Origin: Ochotona curzoniae
Taxonomy: Eukaryota; Chordata; Mammalia; Lagomorpha; Ochotonidae
DNA: 64,000 bases
Assembly: GCF_017591425.1 (NCBI RefSeq)
Contig: NW_024467120.1
Location: 12,242,746-12,306,745 of the forward strand
Reading direction: 5' to 3'
Shown here: positions 32,248 to 43,830 of the stretch, in pieces
Numbering within the stretch: the first letter of the stretch is position 1
Layout of the letters: every line of letters begins with the position of its first letter
Program-made: the position numbers and the translations under genes
Notes under the pieces: generated by a model
The model's input: the letters and a program-made list of their open reading frames with translations, nothing else
The model's database searches: none
Told to the model about the DNA's origin: nothing

Positions 32248-34084
32248 AGACACACGAGTAGCTTCTTCCTTTCTGTCCAAATCCATCTCATTTAAGTTGA
32301 CGGTCAATGTTGTTAATAATGGTTATTATGCATGTACTTTTCAAGTACGTCATATTAAAGACTAACTCTTGAAAGGAACTCTGGAAAACTGGAAATACCA
32401 AAACTACACCTACACACGCTCACATTTAGAACCACATCAGCGCGACCCGAGGGCAGAGAGGACCTTGGAATCAGAAAGGGGCGGATGCTCTCGGGACGCA
32501 AGCGGTTGGCTTGGCTAAAGGTGAAATAAAAGGTATTTTTCCCCCGAGAGACACAATTCGGTTTGAGCCTTCATACCATTAGTGACATTTGGGGCTGTTG
32601 TAAGATAGCGTAAGTGTTTATAAAAGAAGCCGAAATTCCCCCTACGTTCAGGCTGGATGATGTGGGAAACAAGTTTCAGGAGCCGCCTCCTGTCTGGGGA
32701 AAAGGATCGCTGTTCCTGCGGATCTCAGAAAACTCCACAGAGAGCAAGCAAAACCCACATCTCGGGAGACATTACTGGACAAGCAGGTTGCTCTTCGCCA
32801 GTCTGTCTTTCTCATTTTGGTTGTTTGAGAGGATGTTCTCCAATGTACTTCTTAAAGATTCTCAATTGTGGAAATTCAACAAATTTAGGATAGAAAATTC
32901 CCTTGAAGAAGAATCCGCCCTTTAGCTAGCATTTCCTGCCTTCCACTAGAACAAAGGCAGGTGCTGAAAGAAGGACCTGAACTCACCGAATAACCAAGTG
33001 CTCTTCCCTCCACACTGATCTCCCTCGCTGACTTCTTACAAAAAAGACAGAGAGGATTTTAAAATGCCCTGCTGATGTAAGCAAAGACTGTGCAGACTCT
33101 GGGCCAGGTGAGACATTTCAATTCCAAAGTGTTTCTTCTCTCTTGGGTCACATGTTGGGGCATTGTCATGTTCGATCCCATTTAGAGTGAGGATTTCTGA
33201 GGTTAGGGGTGGGGGTCGGGAGGAAACTGTACACAAAAATAAGTAGTGAGATGGGAGGAAAAAATGGGCAAATCCAGGATCGCAGAGTGTGATTCGTATG
33301 AGTTTATGGATTAAAGTGTTTCTTGGGCACCTCAGGAAGAGAGGGTTCCTAGTCCAGGAGTCGAGAGGAAACAGCTTTGTGTGCTAAGTTAAAGAGGTGC
33401 ATGGCTAACTGAAATGCAAGTGGACTTTCTCAGGTGGTACTGCAATTCTGGGCATCACATAGCAGACACTCCAGTGTCAGCTTCCTGCCTGAAATTCTTG
33501 AGGGCCATCAATGGCTTTGTTTAGCTCACAGGGTCACCCAGAGAACAAGACAAGTTTCTTATAGCCAAAATAGACATTGTATCATAAAATGATAATAATA
33601 ATACAATGTAAAAAAAATAGACAAAGGCCAGAGTTATGGAGAGAGAGAAGGAAAGGTGGGGAGACACATCTTCTATCCTTCGTCATGTCGGGGTGAACCC
33701 TTATGGCTTTATTAGAAAACATAGATTAATCTATGGAGAGAAAGTTTAATCCATATTCACAAACAGTTGCAAGACTATCCAAGTACTCCATTTTCTGCAT
33801 ATTCACTGAGTTTGGAAAAGTGCTTTAGCAACATGAAAAAGACCACAAAACCGCTGAGGGCTATGAATGCTACAACTGCCATGATTTCTAATTAGCTTCA
33901 GTTATTATTTCTTCTGTTGGAAACAGGTTGATCCAACTTAATACTAATTAGCAGCTGCTGTAAATTGCAGATTGATGTTGAAATCCTAACCGCTAACACT
34001 TCATAATGTGTTCTTAGTGTAAATAGGATTATTGCAGGTGAAATTGAATTGATGCTACACTGGAGTTGGGTGGGTCCTTGATCT
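32248..34084. other. Intergenic sequence upstream of tRNA-Thr-CGT
   Basis: A short CpG-bearing patch at 32440-32510 lies about 200 bp upstream of the minus-strand tRNA. Otherwise nothing recognised. Confidence 0.45.
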
Positions 34085-34380
34085 GGTATGACTGGTGTCC
34101 CAAAAACAAGGGGGAATTTGAATACAGACACACAGGGAGAATGCTATGTGCATTTGAAGACAAAGATGGTGTGTGTGGTGTATGTGACAGCCAAGGACTG
34201 CCAAAAATTAGAAGGAAACCACCATAAGCCAAGGAAACACTGGAATCAGATTCTCCCTTACAACCCTCCAAAATAGCCAACCTTGCTGAAACCTGGTCTT
34301 AGGCTTCTAGTTTCCAGAATTGTGAGATAATAAAATTGCATGGCTGGAGTCACCTCATTTGTGTGATTTTGTTATAACAT
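34085..34380 (+). mobile_element. MaLR (MLT1/MST-type) LTR fragment
   Basis: GACTGGTGTCCCAAAAACAA, GACAGCCAAGGACTGCCAA, AAACCACCATAAGCCAAGG, CAGATTCTCCCTTACA and TTCCAGAATTGTGAGATAAT follow the MaLR LTR 3' half in order. It ends at an AATAAA-like signal (TAATAAAATTGC). Confidence 0.6.
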
Positions 34381-34729
34381 CTCTCAGAGAAAGAGTTGGT
34401 TTTTCCCCAGGTTTTTTCTCCCCGAAGTTTAACCAGTATAAATATATCTAAAAAGGAAATCAGTGAAGAATGGATAAAAAAGGTCAGCATGAAAAGAAAA
34501 AAGTTGTTTTACTATATCAAAAAACTGGGCAAAAAAGTTGAACTCCAAGATGGAGAAATAAAGAAAAAAAAAAAAAACACACAAGGAAAAGTAGTGAACC
34601 AGGTCCAAAATTTCTGAGCAACCAGAGGTAGGGAAATTATGGGAAGTAGGAGAGTGTTTCACCAAGTTTGGTGTGTGTGTGTGGTAGGGGGAAGAGGGGT
34701 GGAATTAAAAGATACATTTTTGTTATTAG

Positions 34730-35020
34730 GGCTGGGATTGTGGTGTAGCATGAAAGCTGCCACCTGTGATGTCATCATACCATATGAGTGCTGGTCCCTG
34801 TCCCATTGCTCCACTGATGATCCAGCTTCCTGCTAATGGGCCTGGGAAAAGCAATGGATGATGCCCCAAGTACAAGGGCCTGCCACCCAAGATGATGTTC
34901 CTGGCTTCAACCTGGTTCACCTCCAGCTAGACAGTGACCCAGCAGGTAAAAAATGTGTCTTTCCATCTCTCCCTCTCTCTCTCTATTACTCTGGTCTTCA
35001 AAATAAGTAAATTTTCAAAA
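34730..35020 (+). mobile_element. Old CSINE copy
   Basis: GGCTGGGATTGTGGTGTAGC, GGCCTGGGAAAAGCAATGGA, TCCTGGCTTCAACCTGG and a (CT)n-rich right end, then AAATAAGTAAATTTTC. Confidence 0.65.
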
Positions 35021-35040
35021 CACAGCAAAAAAAGATAGTA

Positions 35041-35340
35041 TGGAGCCAGGCACGATGGCCTAGCGGCTAAAGTCTTTGCCTTGAACGCCCCAGGATCCCA
35101 TATGGGCGCCGGCAGCTCCACTTCCCATCCAGCTCCCTGATTGTGGCCTGGGAAAGCAGTTGAGGACAGCCCAAAGCTTTGGGACCCTGCACCCATGTGG
35201 GAGACCCGGAAGAGGCTCCTGGATCCTGGCTTCGGATCGGCATAGCATTGGCCGTTGTGCTCACTTGGGGAGAGAACCATCGCACGGAAGATCTTTCTCT
35301 CTGTCTCTCCTCCTCTCTGTATATCTGACTTTCCAATTAA
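35041..35340 (+). mobile_element. CSINE, young copy
   Basis: It starts GGAGCCAGGCACGATGGCC and ends TATCTGACTTTCCAATTAAA. The flanks share AAGATAGTATG/AAGATAGCATG. The middle block CGGTTCTAATCC is deleted. Confidence 0.9.
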
Positions 35341-35352
35341 AAAAAAAAAAAA

Positions 35353-36114
35353 GATAGCATGATAGCAAAATTTCAAACCCGATAAAATAGATGGTATAAA
35401 TGAAATGAAGTGAGAAAATGCATTCCAATGGGGCAAGTATGGACAATGATGGAATGTTAGGTAGCCCAAAGCAGAGTGTGGACACAGGGTCTTTTTGAGG
35501 TTTCTATCTTTTAAAACTCACTTATACTCATTCAATAGAGAAGAATGAGATATTCATGGGTAATTGAAAATATGATTAGGAAAAATTTGTGTCTCAAATA
35601 AGTTGAAAAAAGAAGTCCTAGCTTTAATAGGAGTGAGTCACTTGAAAGTTTCAGCTATAGAAAGGTTGAATTTTAGGGATTAATGGATATTCACATTTAT
35701 GTTTTTAATAGGTTCTTTTTTAACATATCAACTTTGTTGTATACATTTACAGCACACAATGTGTTTTCAGATACATAAAGGTAGGCTCTTAAATGTAATA
35801 TCCTGTCCAGTACAAGAAGATCTTAGCATAAGGAATTTTAATCAGTTTATAAAAATGTAGTAATGAAAATCATGGATTTTTCTAGTTGACTTTCCAATTA
35901 AAATAAATAAATAAATAAGTCCTAAAAAAGGAACAAAACAGAAAAGAAAAAGGGCTGGGTGAAGAACTAACGAGGCAGTTGTACCTACTAGTAAGAACAT
36001 TGGCTGATGTGATTACACACCAAACCTGTTTCTGCATTGGCTGGCACACATGAGAGTCAAGTCTGAGATCACCCTAAGTGAAGTTTCTTGCAGGACTCAC
36101 CAGATCACTGGACT
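35353..36114. other. Intergenic sequence between a CSINE and copy B
   Basis: The (AAAT)n-like ATTAAAATAAATAAATAAAT at 35896-35920 may be a SINE tail. Nothing else recognised. Confidence 0.45.
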
Positions 36115-36645
36115 CAAACCCCAACCACTGTGAAAATCACATTATATGTAGTCCAACTTACAGAACATGAATTGAGACTGGACCTCTTCAGTTGCTTATG
36201 AACCCTGGGGGACATGACAGCCAGCTCATCTAAACCAGCAGGGGACATCAACTGGCACATCAGAGGATGGAAAGCAGAGCAGGTTGGACCACACTCCTCG
36301 GTCTGTGGATGCACTAAGGTGGACTTGGTCAGCCAATAGACCTTGGAAAGACTTTCCCAACACTGGTGCGATGAAGCTGATGACATCTCAGAACTGTCAA
36401 AAGCAATACAGTAATACCTTTGGAACATTCCTCCCTACATTTTGGTCTCTAAAGTGTCATCAAATGACAGTCCCTATCCCTAGGTGCCAATATAGTCCGA
36501 CAACAAGGAGCAACCCCCCTCTCCTATCCCCTCTGCAGACACAGGAGGAAAAAAAAGAAAAAAAAATTGTCCTACCCATCTTCCTCTATACCTCTCAACT
36601 ATGTAAACAATATCAAAAATAAAATTTTTTAATTTCAAAAAGAAA
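36115..36645 (+). mobile_element. Unrecognised retroelement, copy B (3' domain only)
   Basis: It shares with copy A the order ACATGACAGCCAGCTCAT, GTCAGCCAATAGACCTTGG, CATCTCAGAACTGTCAAAA, then CAACTATGTAAACAATATC followed by AAAAATAAAATTTTTT. It lacks the tandem array, so it is 5'-truncated. An A-rich GGAGGAAAAAAAAGAAAAA block precedes the last 60 bases. Confidence 0.6.
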
Positions 36646-37429
36646 CATGGGTTTTTAAAAGATATCAGCAAGAATATGTCCGATAATAGGATGGACATAA
36701 AATGAAAGGTTAAGACAAAGACAGACCGTAATTAGAGAGAGGGTATTGCAAACTATTCTAATCCTTTTGCCTGGGGGTTATAAGACAGATGAAAGTGGCA
36801 TGACACATTGTACATTTAAGCCCAATGCTAGACAATGTGACTTTAAAGTGGGTACTTGTCTGAGTCACTGTTGTCATTTAACCCCCATCTGACTGTCTTA
36901 GTATAGCTAGCCATATCTAATTTACAGGTCATTTACATTAACATCAGCACTCCCAGTATCTGTAACCTGTTCTATTGTAAGTTTAGCCCTTGGGAATGCC
37001 ATCTTGCTCTAACAAGAATCCCATTTTGCTCTTTTTGTTGAGTGGTAAAGGAGCCTTAACATTGGAGTTAGATGTGGGGAAAAGGCATGGCAGTCCTTTA
37101 GTAGCCTAAAAAAAGTTCAGAATTCCTTTACTGTGGGGGCTATGGGATAGGCTTAGATTTTCTCAGTATTTGTCATGGGCAGAACCTTCATCTTACTATA
37201 TCAGTTCCCCACAATCTGACTGACAATCCCAGGTCTTGTATTAGTTGGTCTTTCCTTTCCATCCCCATGAATACAAATGTTTCTGCAATGAAGCAACAGT
37301 TTGGCTGAGAACAAAGACATAATCACTAGAGTAACAAGATATCAACATCATGGTAAAGCACTATGGGTATTAACACATTTTCCTGATTCTCATCATTTCT
37401 GAAAAATGGTGGGGCTTTATAGATCACCT
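36646..37429. other. Sequence between retroelement copies B and C
   Basis: Not assigned. Part may belong to the 5' side of copy C. Confidence 0.4.
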
Positions 37430-38055
37430 TGAGTGAGGCGAGGAAGATCCATGGACATTCTTCCTAAGTGAAGAATTGCCCTGAGATCTAACATCTATAA
37501 AGACATTAAACTTGTATCGGATACCCAGATGCTCACAAAAGACACCACAGCCAACTCATCTAAGCCAACAGAAAATGTTGAGTGCTTCATCAAAGGATGG
37601 AAAACAGAACAAGTTAAACAACTTTCCTGGCCAGGCTTTGCAGCAAGTACCTAAGCCAGTGGATACACCGACATAGTCCTGGTCACAGAATGGATTCTAG
37701 AAAGAATTTCTCAACCCTGCTGGAATAATGCCAACAATATCTCAAAACTATCAAGACCATTCAAACAGCACCCTCAGAACATTATTCCCCACATCGGGGG
37801 TCTCTAAACCGACATCAAATGATCATCTCCACCCTCCCCACCCCCAGTCCTGATACATTTTGACAGCAAGGAGTAAGTCCCTTTTCCCTTTCTACCCCCA
37901 CCTCATGTACACAGGAGGAAAAAAAGAAAAAGAATTGCGATATTTATCTCACCTAACTTCCTCCATACTTGGATCTTCTTCACTCTAACTGGAGGCCCAC
38001 AAGGGCATGCATCCCACTCAACTAAGTAAACAATTTTGAAAATAAAAAAGAAGCT
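37430..38055 (+). mobile_element. Unrecognised retroelement, copy C (3' domain only)
   Basis: It contains the same landmarks as copy B: CACCACAGCCAACTCATC, AATATCTCAAAACTATCAA, GGTCTCTAAACCGACATCAA, GGAGGAAAAAAAGAAAAAG, then ACTAAGTAAACAATTTTGA and AAATAAAAAAG. It is more diverged from B than A is. The 5' limit is estimated. Confidence 0.55.
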
Positions 38056-38143
38056 TTCCCTAGAAACATTAGGATTTGACCAGCTTTTCATGAACAGTCT
38101 TCATTGCCAGGTACTTTATCAAATAAAATATTATATATTTTCT

Positions 38144-38442
38144 TTTTTAAAAAAAAAAAGATTTATTTTTATTAGTTTTTTTATTGGAAAGGCAGATATA
38201 CAGAGAGGAGAGACAGAGAGGAAGATCTTCTGTACTATGCCGATCCGAAGCCAGGAGCCTCTTCCGGGTCTCCCACGCGGGTGCAGGGTCCCAAAGCTTT
38301 GGGCCGTCCTTGACTGCTTTCCCAGGCCACAGGCAGGGAGCTGGAAGGGAAGCGGGGCTGCTGGGATTAGAACCGGCGCCCATATGGGATCTCGGGCGTG
38401 CAAGGCGAGGACCTTAACCACTTGCACCACCGCGCCGGGCCC
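38144..38442 (-). mobile_element. CSINE, young copy nested in a MIR
   Basis: Identical 18-mers AAATATTATATATTTTCT flank it at 38126-38143 and 38443-38460. The body runs from AAAGATTTATTTTTATTAG to CACCGCGCCGGGCCC. The block GATTCACTCCCCAAGTGAG is deleted. Confidence 0.95.
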
Positions 38443-38525
38443 AAATATTATATATTTTCTCATGTCGTGCTCACAACAACTTTATGCCCCAATCACAGAA
38501 GAGGAAGCTGAGGTTCAGAATATTT

Positions 38526-38561
38526 ATAATAATAATAATTAATAATAATAATAATAATAAT
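38526..38561. repeat. (TAA)n microsatellite
   Basis: Two blocks of ATA/TAA units split by TTAATAA, inside the MIR-like fragment. Confidence 0.9.
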
Positions 38562-38999
38562 TTGGCAAAATTGTTGCCACCACCAAGTAGGAGAACTGGG
38601 ACTAGACCATAGAATCCAGTTGTCTCAAATTGTGCTTTTTAAACATTTTTTAATTGTATAAATTTTATTTTTACATATTTGATTAGGATGAGAAGGGTCA
38701 AAGGACTAGAGGAAAGTAAGTGGGACCATTGTTCTGACATTCTCTTTTCCTTCCTGTATCTGGGGGAGGGAAGACATAGGGGAGAAGCACGCTCCGATAG
38801 TCCTATTCAAGTGGATTTGATAGTCCAGCTGTTCTGTATTGCTGCCAATCTTGCCCCTCCAAGCGCGATGAAATCTCTCCAGATTCCACTGGCTTACATA
38901 GTCTGGTTTGCCCAGTCTCCATTTGCCCAGGTATTCACTGCCAACCCTTTGCTGGGGTAGTTGATCGATTTGCTCTATTCTCATCCTCTGTTATGGTAC

Positions 39000-40860
39000 T
39001 AGGTGTCCTCTGCAGGCTCCAGTGTACTGCCATATCCTCCATGTGCATCTGGATATACTGTCCACTGCTATATCTAAGACACTGAGGAGCGACCCGCAAT
39101 AGTCCCCACCAGGCCCGCCCCCTACCCTGATTCCTGTGCTTACCAATACGTACAGCAGATTGATTCTGTCTATCCCACATCCCATTCACTTGACACATGT
39201 CAGTGGGCACTGAAGCCTAGTTCAACCCAATCAGCCCCACTATCCAGCCCACACATGTGCCAGCAGGTGCCACTCTCTGTTTAGCTGTGCCTGCCCCAGT
39301 CCTGGTTCTCATGCTCAACAGTTGGGAGTAGCAACCTAAGAGGGAGGTGCCCACTGTTTCCCTACTGGGTCCATTCCCACTCCCAGATCTTGCACTATCC
39401 ACGTGGTACTGCAGTTTAGCTCGACGGAGTTTTCCGCTGTGCCAGCATCTGCCAGTAGATGCTGCAGCAAAACTCAACTACCCTCACCCTCTTTGGCTTA
39501 TGCAGGTACTAGTAGGTTCAGTCTGCTCAGCCTGGCTTATCCCTGATCCAGCTTACATTCAGGCCAACAGGTGCTGTAGTCATTCCTGTCCTGGTCTGCC
39601 CCCAGTCCCAGGTCTCATGTTCACCAGTAGGAATAGTGGCCCAGCAAGGGACCTCCCTACAGCCCACGCCCCCTGCCATTGGGTTCATCCACTCTCCCCC
39701 AGGTCTCATCTGTGCTGACTGGGCGCTGTAGTCCAGTCTTGCATGGCCCACCTCATCTCGGCATTTGCCAGTGGGTGCTATAGCCTGGCTGCACCCTGCC
39801 CACTCCCAGTTCCAGATCATGCTGATAGGGGGTTACAGCCTAGTCCAGCCCAACTGGCCTCCAGTCCCGGACCTAATGTGGATTGGATGGTATTGCGGCC
39901 CAACCCGGCATGACCCACACACCATTCTGGCTCTCAGGTTTGCCAGCAGGTGATATAAATTGACCCAGCCTGGCTCACCCCAGACCTGAACCAAAGGTAA
40001 GCCTATGGGTACTGTTCGCTGGACTGGTCTGACCTGCTCCCTTTCTTGTGTTTTTGCGTGTGTGTGTGTATGTGTGTGGGGGTGTTTTGTTTTGGTTTGG
40101 TTTTCACTCAGCTGAAGGGACTGTGTTCTGACAGAAGAATTGCCCAACATCTCTCCATCTGAACCTCCCAGTACCAGATCTTGGGCACACTGGGCAGGAG
40201 GATCCATGGGCCATCCCTACTTAGTCAACCTCCTGTCCTATCAGTAACAGTGGCCTTTCCTGACCAGCCCTCACCCATTCCAGTTCTTACTGTTGAATGT
40301 TACAGCCCAGCCAAGCCTAGTCCACGCCCAGACACAGCTCACACATGGCTCAGAAGAGACAGAGACGTAGCCCAGCCTACACCCACCCTGGTTTTCACTA
40401 GCTCCAGTGCATGTTGGAGTCTAGTTCAGTCTTGCACACCCTAGATTCGGTCCACCCCCCTGCCAAGGGAGACTGCATCCAGACCAGACCACGGCCCCTG
40501 TGCTCACCAGTGGGACCCACAGTCCAGCCAGGATGTACCCTTAGCTCCCCAATCAGACCTGATTCCAGCTGCAGATCTCTTGCATACCTGTCGTTGCTCT
40601 GACCCAGCTTGGCATAGCCCCTCAGCTGTCTTGGCCTTTGCCTTCAGATCCTGCATCCTGACCTGGTCCAAGCTGGCCCCCACTCTCACTGGCAGGTGCT
40701 GCAACCTTGCTCACTCTCATCCCTGGCTCATGCAAACAAGTAGGTATGGCAGCCTAACCTGGCATGACCTGCATTCCATCCTGGTTTCTGTACTTGCCAA
40801 TGGACTATGGTTTCTCAGCCCTGCCCAATCTGCCCCCTGCCATACAGTGAACTGTTTACT
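39000..40860. repeat. Degenerate roughly 60-bp tandem repeat array (copy D)
   Basis: A recurrent plus-strand unit reads approximately CCCAGTCCTGGCTCTCATG, then TTCGCCAGTAGGTGCTGTAG, then CCCAGCCCAGCATGGCCCA. Clear instances start near 39295, 39440, 39545, 39601, 39756, 39800, 39860 and 39920. Spacing is roughly 45-65 bases and divergence is high. Low-complexity (TG)n occurs within at 40058-40082. Confidence 0.65.
40058..40082. repeat. (TG)n microsatellite within the 60-bp array
   Basis: CGTGTGTGTGTGTATGTGTG in the middle of array D. Confidence 0.85.
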
Positions 40861-40870
40861 GTGAGGTAGG

Positions 40871-41813
40871 GCCTTCAATAAATTTAGAAAAAGACATTAG
40901 GCCATTTGTGTTTTCCTTGAGGGTTCTGGACTGCAGAATTGCCTCCTTTGTTGTATTCCACAGCTAAAGCACCCACAGAGTCTCTCTGTCTCTTTTGCCT
41001 AAAGCAGCTGGTAAGACCTACCAATTTAGTTAATGTAGATATTTTTCTTGGTCATCTTTTGGCTTGTAGGACTGAATCTAGGTCATTTTAGGCTCTCCAG
41101 TAGCCTGCACTTTGCTTTGAATAAATGAGCTTACTGCTAAAAACAGCACCTCCAGAAAACTGTTTTCTAAACTTTCTTTGCTTGCCCATGTGACAAACAT
41201 CATGTTGCAAGTTGGAAACTGATATGGAAGCACCAAGATAGAAGAGATGTCAGAATTCCAGAGGAACATATAAAGGTGTCAGCTTCATCAACAGAAGTGG
41301 ATTTTTTTTTTTTTTGAGAAAGAATTGAGATGAACAACCTGAGAAAGGATGAAGCAAATTTGCAAATTTAGATTGTAAAAACAATTTGTATGGAAAGGAT
41401 CACACCGTTGTGAATGCTGGGAACTCACTGGCAAAATGCAGCCACTGAAATGCTTCTACTTCCCCCTTTCTGTTGTATTTCTGAGAACTGCCCTGGATGA
41501 AAATCTGCATTAGCCGATGATGTCATTGCTTCAGGCCTGAAAAGAGAGCACTTTGTTTCCAGCCAGCTTGCCAAGACCTCATCCTCTTCTCTCATTGAGT
41601 TGTTTCAACGTGATGAGACAGGAGCTCAATCTACTGCCCCAGCACTCAATTCAAACCCTATCACTACAATTAGATAAAAAGTCAAATCTATCCATAAACG
41701 TGATTTAAGGCTTATACGAACAAATGTCACTCTTTTTTGTTGCTGTTGTTATCATTTTTTTGTTTTCACTTTGCATGAATGATTTTGGTCTCAGCCATTA
41801 CCGAGAGGAAAAA
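40871..41813. other. Intergenic sequence between copy D and tRNA-Ala
   Basis: Nothing recognised. CTTCAATAAATTTAG near 40874 is an isolated AATAAA. Confidence 0.45.
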
Positions 41814-41885
41814 TGGAGATGCTGGGGATCGAACCCAGGACCTCATGCATGCTAAGCATGCGCTCTACCACTGAGCTACATCCCC
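41814..41885 (-). tRNA. tRNA-Ala (AGC anticodon)
   Basis: Minus strand: GGGGATGTAGCTCAGTGG to CCCCAGCATCTCCA. Anticodon AGC is at 41851-41853 in loop TTAGCAT. The B box is GGTTCGATCC and the T-arm CTGGG/CCCAG. TTTTT follows directly after the discriminator base on the minus strand. A good pol III gene by all visible criteria. Confidence 0.95.
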
Positions 41886-42479
41886 AACCCACAGCAGGGA
41901 GTTTTTCCAAATCAATTTCAAGAAATTTAACAGACCTTCTTAGCTTTCATTATGTTTGTCTTTCTGTTTACACATGTTAGAATTTTCACCTTTCTTCCAT
42001 AGAAGCTTATTGCTAAGGATTTTTGATTACTTTTCATTTTATACACATTTGGTGACTGATGAGAACGAAATGAAGCCGCGACTCTTCGTATAAAAAGAAA
42101 AACACAAACACACACACAAAATGTTTCCCAGATCCTGCCTTTCTGAGTACTTATCTCTCTTTTTGAGGGAAGGGATGAGATATAGGGACAAGATAAAAAG
42201 AGAAACACTGGGAGAAAACCGGGTGTCCTGTTATAGCATTGCTACCTGATTTCCAAAGAACTTGGTCTGTAATAACAGTCTGAAAATCAGAGAATATGGA
42301 TCTGCTGATCCTACTCTGGTTCTGTGTGAAAAGAAAGAGACAACTTTGTATCTGGAAACCAAAAAACAGAAAGAAAGATACAGCACCACTTCTCCAATGA
42401 ACATAGAGGCAAAATCACAAAATTTAGCCCAGACAAATTAAAATATTCAAAAACATGTCACTGTGGAAATGTTTATTGT

Positions 42480-42765
42480 GGGCTCCAGGTTTGTCAGGTA
42501 CAGAGTTCCTAACTGCTTATGTGACAGTGTGAGAAGGTGGCACCTTTGGGAAGTCATGGTCATGAGGATGGAGTCGCGTGGTAGGAATGGTGTCCTTGTA
42601 AGAACAGGAAGAAGGCCAGCCCTCTGCTCTGCCGTGTGAAGAGGCAGGAAGATCCCTATCCGTAAACCAGGAAAAGCCCCGAGCCAGAACTTGACCACAC
42701 CTTTCGGCAAAGTAAATGACCTGTGTAAGCCACTCAGACTATAACATTTCATTTTATTAACCAAA
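42480..42765 (+). mobile_element. MaLR (MST/MLT-type) LTR fragment
   Basis: GGTGGCACCTTTGGGAAGTC, ATGGTCATGAGGATGGAGTC, GGTGTCCTTGTAAGAACAGG, CTCTGCCGTGTGAAGAGGCA and GTGTAAGCCACTCAGACTAT are in the order of MaLR LTRs. Confidence 0.6.
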
Positions 42766-43554
42766 ACTATCTAAAACTAAAGAGCCAATCTAATTGGTTC
42801 TTAATTCTAAGCAAATGTATAGTTAACAGTCCCCACCAACATTTAATCAAATCAATCAACATTTAGTCCTGGATTTTAATTACTGTTTAATTATAAAGGA
42901 TATGTTATAGAATATATAATTAATATAAATTACTATTTATTTAAGCCTTAACTGAATACTCAAGAATTTATCTAATTCAACACAATAGTGGATTATAAGA
43001 GAGGAAAAAGAATATAGTTATCCCAATACTTTCAGAAAAGTTATCTTTTATTGTAATTTACTACATATTATATCTTGTATAACTAATAACTTATCTTATT
43101 CTGTTATTGTATATATGTTATTATTTAACAGGAACTTAGAAGAGAGCGTTCCAAAAGTCTTTTCAAATTCTGACATTCAAATAATTAAAATAATTAAGCG
43201 TAGACTACTCTATGCTCCAGTACAAACTTAGAAGACAAAACAGCAAATCTCACAAAAGCTGGAGACAGGTAGGGAAGCAAGATATTTTTGGAGCCATAGT
43301 TGTGTCTGTATCATTTGTTCCAGCCTGACTCACTTGATATTTGAAAACTGGTAAGGATGGTGGAGACTTCTAGTCAATGCAGAGGGACAGACTCCAGAAT
43401 TACTCTTTATCCTGGATCAGTCACTACTTCTAAAAGGCAAACAATGTGGAGCAATGGCTTTCAAAACTCTCGTCATTAGGCAATACCTGTGATAAACAAG
43501 ATCCCCACACTGATTGTCTTAGCTTACTGTCTTAAGAAATATTGTCACCTGTGT
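42766..43554. other. A+T-rich intergenic sequence
   Basis: Very A+T-rich between 42860 and 43130. Nothing recognised. Confidence 0.5.
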
Positions 43555-43830
43555 TACGGTTAATTTTACCTGTCAACTAAGTTAAGCTCTAATATCCTGT
43601 TACTTGGTTAAAAATCAGTCTAGTCATTTTTGTGACAATACCTTTAGATGTGATTAACTTTTAAATCAGAAGTCTTTGGGAAAAGCAAATTACCTTTCAT
43701 AATGTTGGTGGGCTCTGCTCAGCTTTATAACCTAGACATGGCGAGTTCACAGTCCGTTTCTGCTAAGTCAGGCGCCAGACAGCAGCTCTGGAGAAGCTCC
43801 AGAGAAAACAGCAGCTCCCCACTCACCCAC
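43555..43830 (+). mobile_element. Ancient DNA-transposon-like (MER-type) fragment
   Basis: GGTTAATTTTACCTGTCAAC, TAGATGTGATTAACTTTTAA, GGGAAAAGCAAATTACC and GGGCTCTGCTCAGCTTTAT recall a common mammalian MER repeat beginning TTAATTTTATGTGTCAACTT. The exact family was not assigned. Confidence 0.35.

Larger units (their letters stand above)
38105..38630 (+). mobile_element. MIR-like SINE fragment interrupted by a CSINE
   Basis: CCAGGTACTTTATCAAAT lies to the left of the CSINE, and CTCACAACAACTTTATG then AGAAGAGGAAGCTGAGGTTC to its right. These match MIR order (CAGGCACTTTA..., CTCACAACAAC, GAGGAAACTGAGGC). A (TAA)n run at 38526-38561 has expanded within it. The later GGAGAACTGGGACTAGACC is the MIR right end. 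Confidence 0.6.
38640..40870 (-). mobile_element. Unrecognised VNTR-bearing retroelement, copy D
   Basis: On the minus strand a roughly 1.9-kb array of about 60-bp units (40860 down to 39000) leads into a 3' domain with GTAAGCCAGTGGAATCTGG (aligned to GTCAGCCAATGGACCTTGG of copy A). It ends ATATGTAAAAATAAAATTTA near 38650. This is the longest copy. No ORF longer than about 125 codons and no domain match was seen. Confidence 0.55.

Noticed and set aside
32950..33010. tRNA-like minus-strand sequence containing GAGTTCAGGTCC
   Set aside because: It does not fold into a cloverleaf and lacks an A box at the right distance.
39000..40860. CRISPR array
   Set aside because: The units are degenerate, without identical repeats or unique spacers, and the DNA is mammalian.
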